DNA from: Dehalogenimonas formicexedens
Lineage (GTDB): Bacteria > Chloroflexota > Dehalococcoidia > Dehalococcoidales > Dehalococcoidaceae
Direction: 5' to 3'
DNA: 64,000 nucleotides
Assembly: GCF_001953175.1 (NCBI RefSeq)
Contig: NZ_CP018258.1
Span: 1,826,210-1,890,209 of the forward strand
Within the stretch, counting starts at the first letter, position 1, and every line of letters starts with the position of its first letter. A program made the translations under genes and the position numbers. The notes below the pieces were generated by a model. That model made no database searches and was not told the origin of the DNA. It worked only from the letters and a program-made list of their open reading frames with translations. Shown piece after piece: positions 36,181 to 44,214 of the stretch.

Positions 36181-36743
36181 GCCGGGCACTTTCGGTGATG
36201 GGCGGCGCAGCCGGCGATGTCTTCTGGGATCTGCCGCCGTGGCTCTACTACACTCCGGGCTACGACCTGGGACTTTCTGTCTATGTGGCTAATCCCACGG
36301 ACGTCGAGCAGGAATACGCCCTCTTGGCCCGGCTGTCGCGGGATACGACCCAGATCAGCGAGGAAGCCTTGCCGGTCTTTGGTTACACCTGGTTTGAGGT
36401 CGAGCCTGGGGACGTCGAAAAGCTCAAGGGTTCTTTGCGATTTTCCGAGACCAACGCGGTCTTGACGCTGCTTCTACACGAGAAAGACAGCGGCGAGGTC
36501 ATCGACTCGGTGGCCACCATGCTGGTATCTCCGGGCAGCTCGGTGCTACCGCCTGCCTGGCCGGGAGCGCCGGTGAACACTGGCACCAGTGGCTTCGATT
36601 GGACCTCGCTCATGGGCTTCATGCTGCCGGTCTTGATGCTGGGCATGGTTGCTTCGGCGACCAAGTCCAAAAAGGACCAAGCCAAGAAACTTGAGCCGGG
36701 AAAAGAGCCGGTGAAACAGTTGCCGCTGGGGAGGGGAAGCTGA
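36177..36743 (+). CDS. Beta-domain protein with Met-rich C-terminal anchor
   Basis: 188 residues from a GTG overlapping the previous stop. Residues 15-115 are beta-rich (LGLSVYVANPTDVEQEYALL ... GYTWFEVEPGDVEKLKGSLR), then a Pro/Gly/Ser linker and a C-terminal membrane segment (LMGFMLPVLMLGMVASATKS) followed by a Lys-rich tail. The topology would be beta domain outside and a basic tail inside if it has no signal peptide and inserts by its tail. Family unknown. Confidence 0.65.
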   Translation: MSRALSVMGGAAGDVFWDLPPWLYYTPGYDLGLSVYVANPTDVEQEYALLARLSRDTTQISEEALPVFGYTWFEVEPGDVEKLKGSLRFSETNAVLTLLLHEKDSGEVIDSVATMLVSPGSSVLPPAWPGAPVNTGTSGFDWTSLMGFMLPVLMLGMVASATKSKKDQAKKLEPGKEPVKQLPLGRGS

Positions 36744-37210
36744 TGCCCGGCGAGTTTTACATCGAGGGAAACAAGGCAAAGCTCTCTCTCAAGGTCATCG
36801 AGGCGGCCGTCGCCAGCCTGGAGGCGAAACTTGAGGCGGTCAGGAGTCAGACCGACAAGCTTGCCGGCGAGGTGCCTTACGTAGGTTTCGCCGTCGCCGA
36901 CTGGCAGGCCGCCGAAAGCAACTTGATCGTCGTCGGAGCGCCCGGCGCGAAATACAAGCTGCACGACCTCTCGCTCGGCATCCAGAACCTTGCCGGAACC
37001 CAGGTCACGGTCCGGTTGTACAAGAAGATAAACGGTGTTGAGCGAAAAGTTTACGCGCAGTTATTCGATGCCACCGCTGACGGCCCAGGACTGCCGGTGG
37101 TGAACGGGAGTTGGGCGATCCACGACACACTAAGGGTGACCGTCCAGAGCAACGACCCTGCCGATAACGGCAAGGCAATCGACTACGACTTTCTACTGGA
37201 GGCGATGTAG
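36743..37210 (+). CDS. Coiled-coil plus beta-sandwich protein
   Basis: 155 residues, ATG overlapping the previous stop. Residues 14-40 form a helix suited to trimerisation (LKVIEAAVASLEAKLEAVRS), followed by a beta domain with KLHDLSLGIQNLAGTQVTVR and WAIHDTLRVTVQSNDPADNG. A helix followed by a beta-sandwich head is the layout of trimeric fibre and attachment proteins of phages. That role is inferred. Confidence 0.65.
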   Translation: MPGEFYIEGNKAKLSLKVIEAAVASLEAKLEAVRSQTDKLAGEVPYVGFAVADWQAAESNLIVVGAPGAKYKLHDLSLGIQNLAGTQVTVRLYKKINGVERKVYAQLFDATADGPGLPVVNGSWAIHDTLRVTVQSNDPADNGKAIDYDFLLEAM

Positions 37211-37714
37211 GTGAGCCTTTTAGTAAAGGCAAAATCGGGAGCGACCAGGCTGTCGGAAATCGAAATCGACACCGACAAAGACTGGGGCGGAAAGAGCCTC
37301 AGCAACCTCGGCGGGATCGGTCCTTCGATGCAGCCCGGCGACATCATCTATCGGGGCGCAAGCGTCTTTGAACGGCTCGCCTTGGAGTACGGTAATGGAT
37401 ACAACGTCCTCAAGGCGCTGAATCACGGAGCGGGCCGGCCGGGCTGGCTGGACATCCAGGAACTCATCATCTACATGACCGGCGCGGTCAACCGGGTCGC
37501 CGCCCCGCCACTCCTCGTCATGCCGAGACCGTCCATGGTCCTTATCGCGGCCGAAGACCACTCAGGCGGTGCCTTTACGGCCGGCAAGATACTTTCCTTT
37601 GCGGCGCCGGGCATCGCAGTTTTGAGCGAAGCCCGAGTCGATTCGGCTCAAAACAAAGCCATACCACTAGCAGTCCCGGCGCCGAGTATTGGCGTGACAG
37701 CGCAACTAGTTTAG
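37211..37714 (+). CDS. Uncharacterised structural-module protein
   Basis: 167 residues from the GTG directly after the previous stop; soluble, mixed alpha/beta. Contains LSEIEIDTDKDWGGKSLSNL and GDIIYRGASVFERLALEYGN, phrases of the kind found in phage tail-fibre-type proteins, and ends in Ala/Val-rich strands (AVLSEARVDSAQNKAIPLAV). No family assigned. Confidence 0.6.
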   Translation: MSLLVKAKSGATRLSEIEIDTDKDWGGKSLSNLGGIGPSMQPGDIIYRGASVFERLALEYGNGYNVLKALNHGAGRPGWLDIQELIIYMTGAVNRVAAPPLLVMPRPSMVLIAAEDHSGGAFTAGKILSFAAPGIAVLSEARVDSAQNKAIPLAVPAPSIGVTAQLV

Positions 37715-37727
37715 GAGAAAAACGGAA

Positions 37728-38483
37728 ATGAACGAACGATTCTACATTGAAGACCTAAAGCTGGAGACCAAGTATCGCCGCTTCGAAAAGCTGGGCACCG
37801 AGCTCAAGCTGCCCGTTTTTAAGACCTTTCTCGAAATGGAGGTCCTCGACAAGGATGGGAACACCATCCATGCCCACAAGCAGCGGAGTCACTCCTGGAA
37901 CCGCAACGCATATAACTTCTTGTTTTCCCAGATGGCTGCTTACGGCCTCACCGGGACCAACATATTCGAGGCCGGCGCCATATCCCTCAAATGGACCACC
38001 GGAAGCATCTACCCCAACGGTTCCAACTGGGGTTTGAACAAGGTTGGCGGTTGGGATGAGGATATCAACCTCAACGACCGGTCAACTAACACCGGGTTGC
38101 TGGCTACCGCCGGTTCAACGGATAAAGGCATCATCGTCGGCACCAACAACTTTCCCGAATCGTTCGACGGATACGTCCTGGGAGCCGCGATCGCCAATGG
38201 TTCAGGGGCGGGGCAAATGGACTATGCCCAGTCGGACCTCCATGTGGTGAGCTACGACGCACCTACCAAGACTCTCACAGACACCCTGATCCGGTACATC
38301 AACAACAACTCCGGCGCGGCTATCGGGATCAACGAAGTCGCCCTATACGGCAGGGTTAAATTCAGCTCGGCCGGAACCGGCTCGATCATGTTTTCCCGCG
38401 ACCTCCTGGCATCGACAGTCACCGTGCCCAATACCGGCCAACTCAAAGTGACCTATACCATCCAGCTGGCCTACCCGGCATAA
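37728..38483 (+). CDS. Phage-structural-like beta protein
   Basis: 251 residues, GGAG upstream. The pattern FLEMEVLDKDGNTIHAHKQR near the N-terminus and ALYGRVKFSSAGTGSIMFSR then TVTVPNTGQLKVTYTIQLAY at the C-terminus are of the style common in phage virion proteins (a capping beta-sandwich ending in ...VTYTI). The middle is Gly/Asn-rich. This is the best hint that the module builds a virion-like particle. The resemblance is from memory and was not computed. Confidence 0.6.
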   Translation: MNERFYIEDLKLETKYRRFEKLGTELKLPVFKTFLEMEVLDKDGNTIHAHKQRSHSWNRNAYNFLFSQMAAYGLTGTNIFEAGAISLKWTTGSIYPNGSNWGLNKVGGWDEDINLNDRSTNTGLLATAGSTDKGIIVGTNNFPESFDGYVLGAAIANGSGAGQMDYAQSDLHVVSYDAPTKTLTDTLIRYINNNSGAAIGINEVALYGRVKFSSAGTGSIMFSRDLLASTVTVPNTGQLKVTYTIQLAYPA

Positions 38484-38492
38484 GGAGATGAA

Positions 38493-39749
38493 ATGCGCTA
38501 CGCCATCATTCCAAAAGGTAAAAGCCTGACCGATATCGAGGTCGAAGCAAAAAAGATCGGCGCCCGGAACCTGAAAAAGGCGGAGGTCATCGGCCAGATC
38601 TTCTGTGAACTGGACCAGGCCCAGGCCGAAAAGCTGGCCGCAGTCTCGGGGCTGGTGCTTAAGCCCCTCAAGGAATACGGCACCAGTCAGATGACCGCCC
38701 AATCGCCGCCGGCCGAGAGCATCTCAGACGTCTTCTATTTGCTGCGGAGCTACTTCGCTCCGCCGATCACCGGCACCGGCCTTACCGTAGCCGTTCTGGA
38801 TAGCGGCGTCCGGAAGACCCACCAGTCGCTCTTGGGCAAGGTGGTCTATGAAGCCAACTTCACCGAATCGCCGACCGCCGCCGACGTCTTCGGACATGGC
38901 ACCCAGGTAGCTTTCACCGTGGCCGGCGGGCACCATGCCCTGGGTGAGAACTCCGGGGTATCGCCCGGAGCCGTGATCATGAACATCAAGGTTATCGGCG
39001 ACGAAGGCATCGCCTCCGATGAGGCTATTGTCCTCGGCATCGACCGGGTGTGCGACCTTGCCGAACAGGCAAGGACCTCCGGGCTTTTCCCGACCGACGA
39101 CCTATATCCCAATGTGATAAACCTCTCCCTCGGCGGTGAGGATGACGGCGATCCGGACAATCCGGTCCGGGTCGCGTGTCGCAAGGCGAGTCAGGAATAC
39201 GGACTCGATGTCATCGCCGCGGCCGGCAACACTGGCCCCAAGATGACGACGGTAATGTTGCCGGCGTGCGAGCCAGAGGTCATCGCCGTAGGAGCTGTAG
39301 AGACGTTCGGCGAGCTGCTTGTCTGGGAGAGGTCCTCGCGCGGGCCGACCGTCCAGGGCGAGACCAAGCCGGATTTTGTCATCTGGGGCACCAACCTCGA
39401 AATGGCCTCGGACAAAAACGACGAAGACTTCCTGGTGAAGTCGGGAACGAGTTTTGCCGCGCCCATGCTGGCAGGCCTTACCGGACTTCTCTGGGAGAGC
39501 GGCCGGCGGGCTTATGGCGAAGGCTGGCAGTACCGCTGGACGGCGGCAAGAGATGTGGCGCCTTATTTTTCAACCAAGCCGCAAGACGCGCCACTTAGCA
39601 AGGACAATGCCTACGGCTTCGGACTGCCGGCCATGGGAGCCATGCTCGGCCAGGTGATGAGTAGCGCTTCGCCTAACGCCCAAACCACGGAGATGGTGCA
39701 AATGATGACGGCCATGATGATGATGGCCGGCGTAATGGGAGCGATTTAG
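38493..39749 (+). CDS. Subtilisin-like (S8) serine protease with Met-rich C-terminus
   Basis: 418 residues. The catalytic triad is intact: Asp in VAVLDSGVRKTH, His in FGHGTQVAFTVAGG and Ser in SGTSFAAPMLAG, with the oxyanion Asn in AAAGNTGPK. There is no signal peptide; an 85-residue N-terminal part may act as a propeptide. The last residues are Met-rich and hydrophobic (MVQMMTAMMMMAGVMGAI), like the module's membrane proteins. Proteases in virion operons usually mature the particle; here it could also be displayed on it. GGAG seven bases upstream; the next ATG follows the stop without a gap. Confidence 0.88.
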   Translation: MRYAIIPKGKSLTDIEVEAKKIGARNLKKAEVIGQIFCELDQAQAEKLAAVSGLVLKPLKEYGTSQMTAQSPPAESISDVFYLLRSYFAPPITGTGLTVAVLDSGVRKTHQSLLGKVVYEANFTESPTAADVFGHGTQVAFTVAGGHHALGENSGVSPGAVIMNIKVIGDEGIASDEAIVLGIDRVCDLAEQARTSGLFPTDDLYPNVINLSLGGEDDGDPDNPVRVACRKASQEYGLDVIAAAGNTGPKMTTVMLPACEPEVIAVGAVETFGELLVWERSSRGPTVQGETKPDFVIWGTNLEMASDKNDEDFLVKSGTSFAAPMLAGLTGLLWESGRRAYGEGWQYRWTAARDVAPYFSTKPQDAPLSKDNAYGFGLPAMGAMLGQVMSSASPNAQTTEMVQMMTAMMMMAGVMGAI

Positions 39750-39941
39750 ATGAACAAAGGCATGATCGCGGCGATTGTAATCGAGCTTGTCGGTATCGGC
39801 GCCACCGGCATCGGTATCGGTATCGAACTGGCGAGCAATGTTGATTTCGGGCTTGTAGTGACCACTTCCGGCAGCTGCCTCATTGCTATGGGCGGCGTCA
39901 TCTGGGGCAAGTTCATCTGCATCAACCGCAGGAAGGATTAA
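39750..39941 (+). CDS. Small two-helix membrane protein (63 aa)
   Basis: Starts immediately after the protease stop. Two hydrophobic segments, IAAIVIELVGIGATGIGIGI and GLVVTTSGSCLIAMGGVIWG, then a basic end (CINRRKD). Size and layout resemble holins, but so do many small proteins; no family recognised. Confidence 0.6.
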   Translation: MNKGMIAAIVIELVGIGATGIGIGIELASNVDFGLVVTTSGSCLIAMGGVIWGKFICINRRKD

Positions 39942-39946
39942 CGGCC

Positions 39947-40255
39947 GTGGAGAGACTATATATCGCCCTTGCCGCCTTGTTCGGGGGGATCGTTGCTGCT
40001 GGTCTTGGCTGGCTGGAAAGCGGGGAAGCATTTGATCTCCGGAAGTTCGGTGGATCTATCGTCCGGTCCGCAATTGCCGGAGTAGTTATCAGTCTGGGTT
40101 CCGGCGTTGCCGGTCCGGTCGATGTCGCTGTCCTTTTCTACGCCTTCCTGGGCGGTGCCGGTGTCGATGTCATCGGCAACCGCCTAGCAGGAAATTTTGG
40201 CAACGGCAGTTTCCCTATGACGCAGAAAACTCCAGAGGATGCTGAGGAGAGTTAA
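39947..40255 (+). CDS. Small membrane protein (102 aa)
   Basis: GTG start. N-terminal hydrophobic helix (YIALAALFGGIVAAGLGWLE) and a second Gly/Val/Ala-rich stretch (SAIAGVVISLGSGVAGPVDV, then AVLFYAFLGGAGVDVIG). The soluble end NFGNGSFPMTQKTPEDAEES is short. Together with the preceding gene it could form a holin-like or scaffold pair. Not recognised. Confidence 0.55.
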   Translation: MERLYIALAALFGGIVAAGLGWLESGEAFDLRKFGGSIVRSAIAGVVISLGSGVAGPVDVAVLFYAFLGGAGVDVIGNRLAGNFGNGSFPMTQKTPEDAEES

Positions 40256-40642
40256 ATGGCGCAGTACGCCGATATCGTCTCCATCGATGCACCGTCCGAG
40301 GCCGCCTCCGGCAGCCGGGTGGATCTCACGATCCGGGTGAAGAACACCTATTCCGCACCGATCGCCATCAAAGTGGCGGCGACGCTGGAATACGGTGTCT
40401 CGCCCTATCCGGGCGCCGTTATCCCGGTGGACTGGGCCAACGTCGACGCGCAGGTCACCTGGCCGTTCTCTGGCTATTTCTACATGCCCGGCCAAAAGGT
40501 GACCATTCGCGCTAAAAGCTTCTGGTACGGCGCCGACGGAGTGTGGTATGCCGACGACGAGATGACAAAGACGGTGAACCTCGGTTCGGTCGGGTCGCCC
40601 AGCATTTCGGACTTTCGCATCGCCGATTTCGCCAAAACATAG
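40256..40642 (+). CDS. CARDB-like beta-sandwich protein with shared C-terminal tag
   Basis: 128 residues, starting directly after the preceding stop. The body is an immunoglobulin-like fold of the CARDB style (VSIDAPSEAASGSRVDLTIR, then VKNTYSAPIAIKV ... PGQKVTIRAKSFWYG). The last 14 residues are SPSISDFRIADFAK followed by T. The neighbouring protein ends with the same pattern (TISEFKISDFAK, then V). No signal peptide. Probably an exposed component. Confidence 0.65.
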   Translation: MAQYADIVSIDAPSEAASGSRVDLTIRVKNTYSAPIAIKVAATLEYGVSPYPGAVIPVDWANVDAQVTWPFSGYFYMPGQKVTIRAKSFWYGADGVWYADDEMTKTVNLGSVGSPSISDFRIADFAKT

Positions 40643-40651
40643 GAGGAAAAC

Positions 40652-41254
40652 ATGGCTCTCAAGAAACTGGAACTCGAACTAAAGGCCTTTAGCGCATTGG
40701 GGGAAGGTGCCGTTGCGCTGTCGGAGGACCCGGTTTTGCCGGGCTGGTACGTCGACCCGGCAACGGGCGCTCGCGTCTTCTATGACCCGGTGGCCGGCAA
40801 ATTCTTCACGGCCGCGGGCGGCGTCTACATCCCCCTCGGCTATATAAACCCGGCGCCGAAGCAGGTGGCGATCGCCCCCGGCGACCGGCTCATGGTTTCG
40901 ATCTCATTCAAGTACACCGGCCCGGCGGTCAGCGGCGTCACCGGATACTACTGCATCGGCACGAACGGCATGTTCGGCTTCGATGAAAAGCTGGTGCAGC
41001 AAACGACATTCAGCATCCCGCAGGTGACGACTCCGCCGTCGTATCCCAATGTCACCAACTCCTACGTGTTCACGATCCCATCTAACGTCGACACCAACTG
41101 GGACGACATCTACGTGAAGATATTCGGCGGCAGTCCCAGCATCGGCGGCCAGGCGACGACGAACTACCTTTTCGGCTACGAAAACGCACTTTTAGTCGCC
41201 GGGATCCAGCCGACGATTTCGGAGTTCAAGATCTCGGACTTCGCCAAGGTGTAG
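40652..41254 (+). CDS. Beta-sandwich protein sharing the same C-terminal tag
   Basis: 200 residues, AGGAGG upstream. It begins with a helix (ALKKLELELKAFSALGEGAV), then WYVDPATGARVFYDPVAGKF and FTAAGG, a repeated Tyr-Asp-Pro style, then a beta domain (VAIAPGDRLMVSISFKYTGP). It ends PTISEFKISDFAKV, matching the end of the preceding gene product. The shared end suggests both are bound by the same partner. Confidence 0.65.
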   Translation: MALKKLELELKAFSALGEGAVALSEDPVLPGWYVDPATGARVFYDPVAGKFFTAAGGVYIPLGYINPAPKQVAIAPGDRLMVSISFKYTGPAVSGVTGYYCIGTNGMFGFDEKLVQQTTFSIPQVTTPPSYPNVTNSYVFTIPSNVDTNWDDIYVKIFGGSPSIGGQATTNYLFGYENALLVAGIQPTISEFKISDFAKV

Positions 41255-41263
41255 GAGAGGATC

Positions 41264-41734
41264 GTGGTACTCGATATCGCATTTGCGCCGATGGCGCTTT
41301 CACCAACTACCTTCAATGCCGGGGACACCGTCCGGGTGACGGTGTCCTTCAAGTACGTTGTTGGCGTGACCAAAACGGTGAAGCTCCTGGCCGGTCCCTA
41401 TTCGACAAATCTTTTTGGCAAGCACATGGTGGATGTCTGTGTCGGTCTGGCCGACCTCGTCCTTCCGGCCAGTTCGACACCGGCCGAGGGGAACGGCACG
41501 GTCGATTTCCTGCTTGTGCCCAAGTCAAGCGGTGGCATCGACGACGGCACCTTCGGCCTCCGCGTCTGGATCGAAGACACGAACGCCGTGGCCGAACAGG
41601 ATGCCGTTATCATCGTCTCCGGCAACTCTTCGGGCGGCGACATGCTCTCAGGGATGATGCCTATGCTCATGATGCTTCTCATGATGGGCATGATCTTGCC
41701 TATGACGCAAAATCTGGGTGAGGAGTCGGGCTAG
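41264..41734 (+). CDS. CARDB-like protein with Met-rich C-terminal anchor
   Basis: 156 residues from a GTG with GGAG upstream. Residues 1-115 form a CARDB-like beta domain (ALSPTTFNAGDTVRVTVSFK, then YVVGVTKTVKL ... FGLRVWIEDTNAVAEQDAVI). The C-terminus is a Met-rich membrane segment (MLSGMMPMLMMLLMMGMILP) of the same type as the 34.5-kb proteins. It may anchor the two tagged proteins. The stop overlaps the GTG of the integrase gene. Confidence 0.7.
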   Translation: MVLDIAFAPMALSPTTFNAGDTVRVTVSFKYVVGVTKTVKLLAGPYSTNLFGKHMVDVCVGLADLVLPASSTPAEGNGTVDFLLVPKSSGGIDDGTFGLRVWIEDTNAVAEQDAVIIVSGNSSGGDMLSGMMPMLMMLLMMGMILPMTQNLGEESG

Positions 41735-42432
41735 TGGGCAAGGCTTACCTGGAACCGGGCGACGTGGCCAAGCTCGAAGACGCGGCGCAGTATCTCCGGG
41801 ACCGGTTGTTGATCCGGCTCTTGTTTCACCTTGGCTGCCGGGTGTCTGAGGCCCTCGCGCTTCGGCTCAAGGACATCGACATCAGACGCGGCACGGTGAC
41901 CATCGAGCACCTGAAGTCGCGAATCCAGTTGTCATGCCCCGGCTGCAGCGCGCGCCTGGGCAAGGCACACAGGTATTGCCCGGGCTGCGGGCAGCCGGTC
42001 GAGAAGGCAGTCGCCCAAGAGAGAGAGCATCACCGTTACCGGACGCTGCCGGTGGATAAGACCACGCTTTCCCTACTCAAGGAGTACCTCGGTCGCGGCG
42101 GCGCTGTCGAGAGAAATGGCGAAAAGTGCCTTTTTGATCTTCGTCGTAACCGTGCCTGGCAGATCGTGACAGAGTGTGCCGAGCGCGCAGGCCTTCCGCG
42201 CCTGGTGAACGCCGAAAGTGGCAAGACTCACAATGTCAGCCCCCACCGGCTGCGGGATGCTTTTGCCGTCCATGCGGTGAAGGCGGACGACTCGGGCGAC
42301 GGGCTGCGGCTGCTGCAGGAGCACCTGGGCCACCGGAGCATTGTCACCACTATGAAATACCGCAAGGTTTCCGGTGAAGAGCAAAAAGAGTGGTATCGGA
42401 GACTGTGGAATGGAGGAAAAGCAAATGGGTAG
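41734..42432 (+). CDS. Short tyrosine recombinase with zinc-ribbon insertion (copy 1)
   Basis: 232 residues, GTG start overlapping the previous stop. It has the catalytic domain only: Arg in LGCRVSEALALRL, then the beta sheet region, HRLRDAFAVHAV (His-x-x-Arg), LGHRSIVTTMKYRKV (His and nucleophile Tyr). A zinc ribbon CPGCSARLGKAHRYCPGCG is inserted after the beta strand that follows the first Arg. The usual N-terminal arm-binding domain is missing. A paralogue with the same insertion lies at 44745. It may resolve multimers or invert or cut the element rather than integrate it, since a serine integrase is present. Confidence 0.85.
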   Translation: MGKAYLEPGDVAKLEDAAQYLRDRLLIRLLFHLGCRVSEALALRLKDIDIRRGTVTIEHLKSRIQLSCPGCSARLGKAHRYCPGCGQPVEKAVAQEREHHRYRTLPVDKTTLSLLKEYLGRGGAVERNGEKCLFDLRRNRAWQIVTECAERAGLPRLVNAESGKTHNVSPHRLRDAFAVHAVKADDSGDGLRLLQEHLGHRSIVTTMKYRKVSGEEQKEWYRRLWNGGKANG

Positions 42433-42730
42433 GTATACCAACCATGAAGAGTTCGGGGTGAACGCCCCGATCAACTACCGCGAGGACACGACCAGCGATT
42501 CTTTCCTTGAAGGCATGTCGGCGATCGCGCCTCCCGGCATGCGACCGAAAAGAAGCCGCGGGGAGAAGTTCGAGGAAAAGACCGATTTCAAGGCCTCGGC
42601 CAGGTGGCACCGCAACTTCGACCTGGCCATGTTCGGCGGATCGGATATCGGGGACACCGACTTTGAGAACAAGCAGCTGGGTCTTGAGAGCAAGCGGAAC
42701 GGCATCAAACGGATCCCCGGGAGGCGGTAA
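42425..42730 (+). CDS. Paralogue of the 34096-34308 protein, extended
   Basis: 101 residues from the ATG at 42425, chosen for its GGAGG and because its start aligns with the 34.1-kb gene (MGRYTNHEEFGVNAPINYRE against MGKYASWNDLEKNVPVAYQE). The C-terminal extension is basic (LGLESKRNGIKRIPGRR). It overlaps the integrase gene by eight bases and the next gene by one. Confidence 0.65.
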   Translation: MGRYTNHEEFGVNAPINYREDTTSDSFLEGMSAIAPPGMRPKRSRGEKFEEKTDFKASARWHRNFDLAMFGGSDIGDTDFENKQLGLESKRNGIKRIPGRR

Positions 42731-44205
42731 TGGCCGGCCAGGTGAAAATAACTATCAAAGACAGAGAATGGATCGCCGCCGTGGCGGCCGCCCCCTGGGA
42801 ACTTACTCAGGGCTTGGGTGGTCTGCCTGGGCTGCCCGCGGCGACCGGGATGTTCTTTGATTTGGGATACTCTCGGATTGTTGAAGTGACCACGGCACCG
42901 ATGTTTTTCTCACTCGATATCGCTTTCCTTTCCGAGGATTTCGTAGTGATTGACATCTACCGCGACATTTTGCCCGGGTACCTGGTGACTTCGGCTTTAC
43001 CGGCACGGTTCTTCATCGAGGTGAATGCCGGCGAGTTGGAAGGAATCGAGGTTGGCGACAAGGCCTCGGTCAGCTGGCTTCCACTCCAGGAAACGCCGCC
43101 CATGGCGCCAGATTGGGCAAGTTCCATTGCTCTACTCGGCGGTTCCCTGGCAGCCGGGGTGTTTCTGATCGGCTTGTCCCGCCATTTCGCCGATACTGTT
43201 GTCGGCTCTTCAGGATCAGAATTGCCGACAGCCGCTGGGGACCAGTCAGCCAAATGCGAGATCGTGAAACCTCGGAGCTACGACCTGATGAGCTGGGTCG
43301 GCGCGCCGGTGCCGGACTACAGCTTTTCCATCGAGCCGGAAGCCAAAGAACGCCGCATCGATGAGGTCTTAAAGCAACTCAAAGATGGCGTCGACGGCAT
43401 CCAGTCAAGCAGCCATTTCCGGAACTTCCTGCTTACCATGTCGAAGTTCCACGACTACTCCATCGGCAACCTGATTCTCATCGCCTCTCAGAATCCTAAC
43501 GCTACCCGGGTGGCCGGCTTCAACACTTGGAAAGATCTCGGCCGCTGGGTGATGAAAGGTGAGAAGGGAATTGCCATCCTGGCACCGTGCCTGCCATCGA
43601 AATCGAGTCTGAAAACCGAGCCATCAGGCGAAGATGAATGCCGGAAAGATGACGAGGAAACAGAGAAGCGGGAGCTGCTGCGGCCAATCTATTTCAAGGT
43701 GGTCTATGTTTTCGATGTCAGTCAGACCGAAGGCAAACCGCTGCCCGAATTCGATGTTCCGGTGCTCACCGGCGAAGCCAATGAGGAGCTATTCGACGAT
43801 ATTACGCATCTCGTCAGGAGTGAAGGCGTGCACGTCGGGTTTGACTCTAAGCCGTACCAGGATCCGGCCATAAAGGGTTTCTTCTCCGGCAAGGAAATCT
43901 GGGTCAGGCCTGAGGAATCGCGGGCCCAACAGTTGAAGACGCTTATCCACGAGGTGGCTCACTACTATTCCGAAGGAGTCTTCCACATTCCGAGGCGAGA
44001 TGCCGAAACCATCGCCGAAAGCGTTGCCTTTGCCATCGGCGCCCACTTCGGCTTCGATACCGGTACCAGGTCCTTCCCCTACGTCGCTCTCTGGGCGCAG
44101 GATAAGAAGGTCCTTGAACGGAATCTGGCCTCGATCCGCCAGGTGACCACCAGAATCATCGAAGGCCTCGAATCCCTGGCAAAAAAGCCGGCAGGGGTGG
44201 TATAG
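42730..44205 (+). CDS. DUF192 - membrane helix - ArdC-like antirestriction/metalloprotease fusion
   Basis: 491 residues. Residues 30-115 match DUF192 (TTAPMFFSLDIAFLSEDFVV, ... LPARFFIEVNAGELEGIEVG). A hydrophobic helix follows (IALLGGSLAAGVFLIGLSRH). Residues 210-300 resemble the ArdC N-terminal ssDNA-binding domain (FRNFLLTMSKFHDYSIGNLI, then RVAGFNTWKDLGRWVMKGEK). Residues 395-450 form a zincin with LIHEVAHYYSEG (HExxH) and AETIAESVAFAIGAHFG. ArdC proteins protect incoming plasmid DNA from restriction. The fused DUF192 and membrane helix are unusual and would place the protein at the membrane where DNA enters. Confidence 0.8.
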   Translation: MAGQVKITIKDREWIAAVAAAPWELTQGLGGLPGLPAATGMFFDLGYSRIVEVTTAPMFFSLDIAFLSEDFVVIDIYRDILPGYLVTSALPARFFIEVNAGELEGIEVGDKASVSWLPLQETPPMAPDWASSIALLGGSLAAGVFLIGLSRHFADTVVGSSGSELPTAAGDQSAKCEIVKPRSYDLMSWVGAPVPDYSFSIEPEAKERRIDEVLKQLKDGVDGIQSSSHFRNFLLTMSKFHDYSIGNLILIASQNPNATRVAGFNTWKDLGRWVMKGEKGIAILAPCLPSKSSLKTEPSGEDECRKDDEETEKRELLRPIYFKVVYVFDVSQTEGKPLPEFDVPVLTGEANEELFDDITHLVRSEGVHVGFDSKPYQDPAIKGFFSGKEIWVRPEESRAQQLKTLIHEVAHYYSEGVFHIPRRDAETIAESVAFAIGAHFGFDTGTRSFPYVALWAQDKKVLERNLASIRQVTTRIIEGLESLAKKPAGVV

Positions 44206-44214
44206 GCCGCGCCA

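Noticed and set aside
39750-40255. Confident holin-endolysin pair
   Set aside because: Two small membrane proteins could be holins, but there is no lytic enzyme beside them and no family match.
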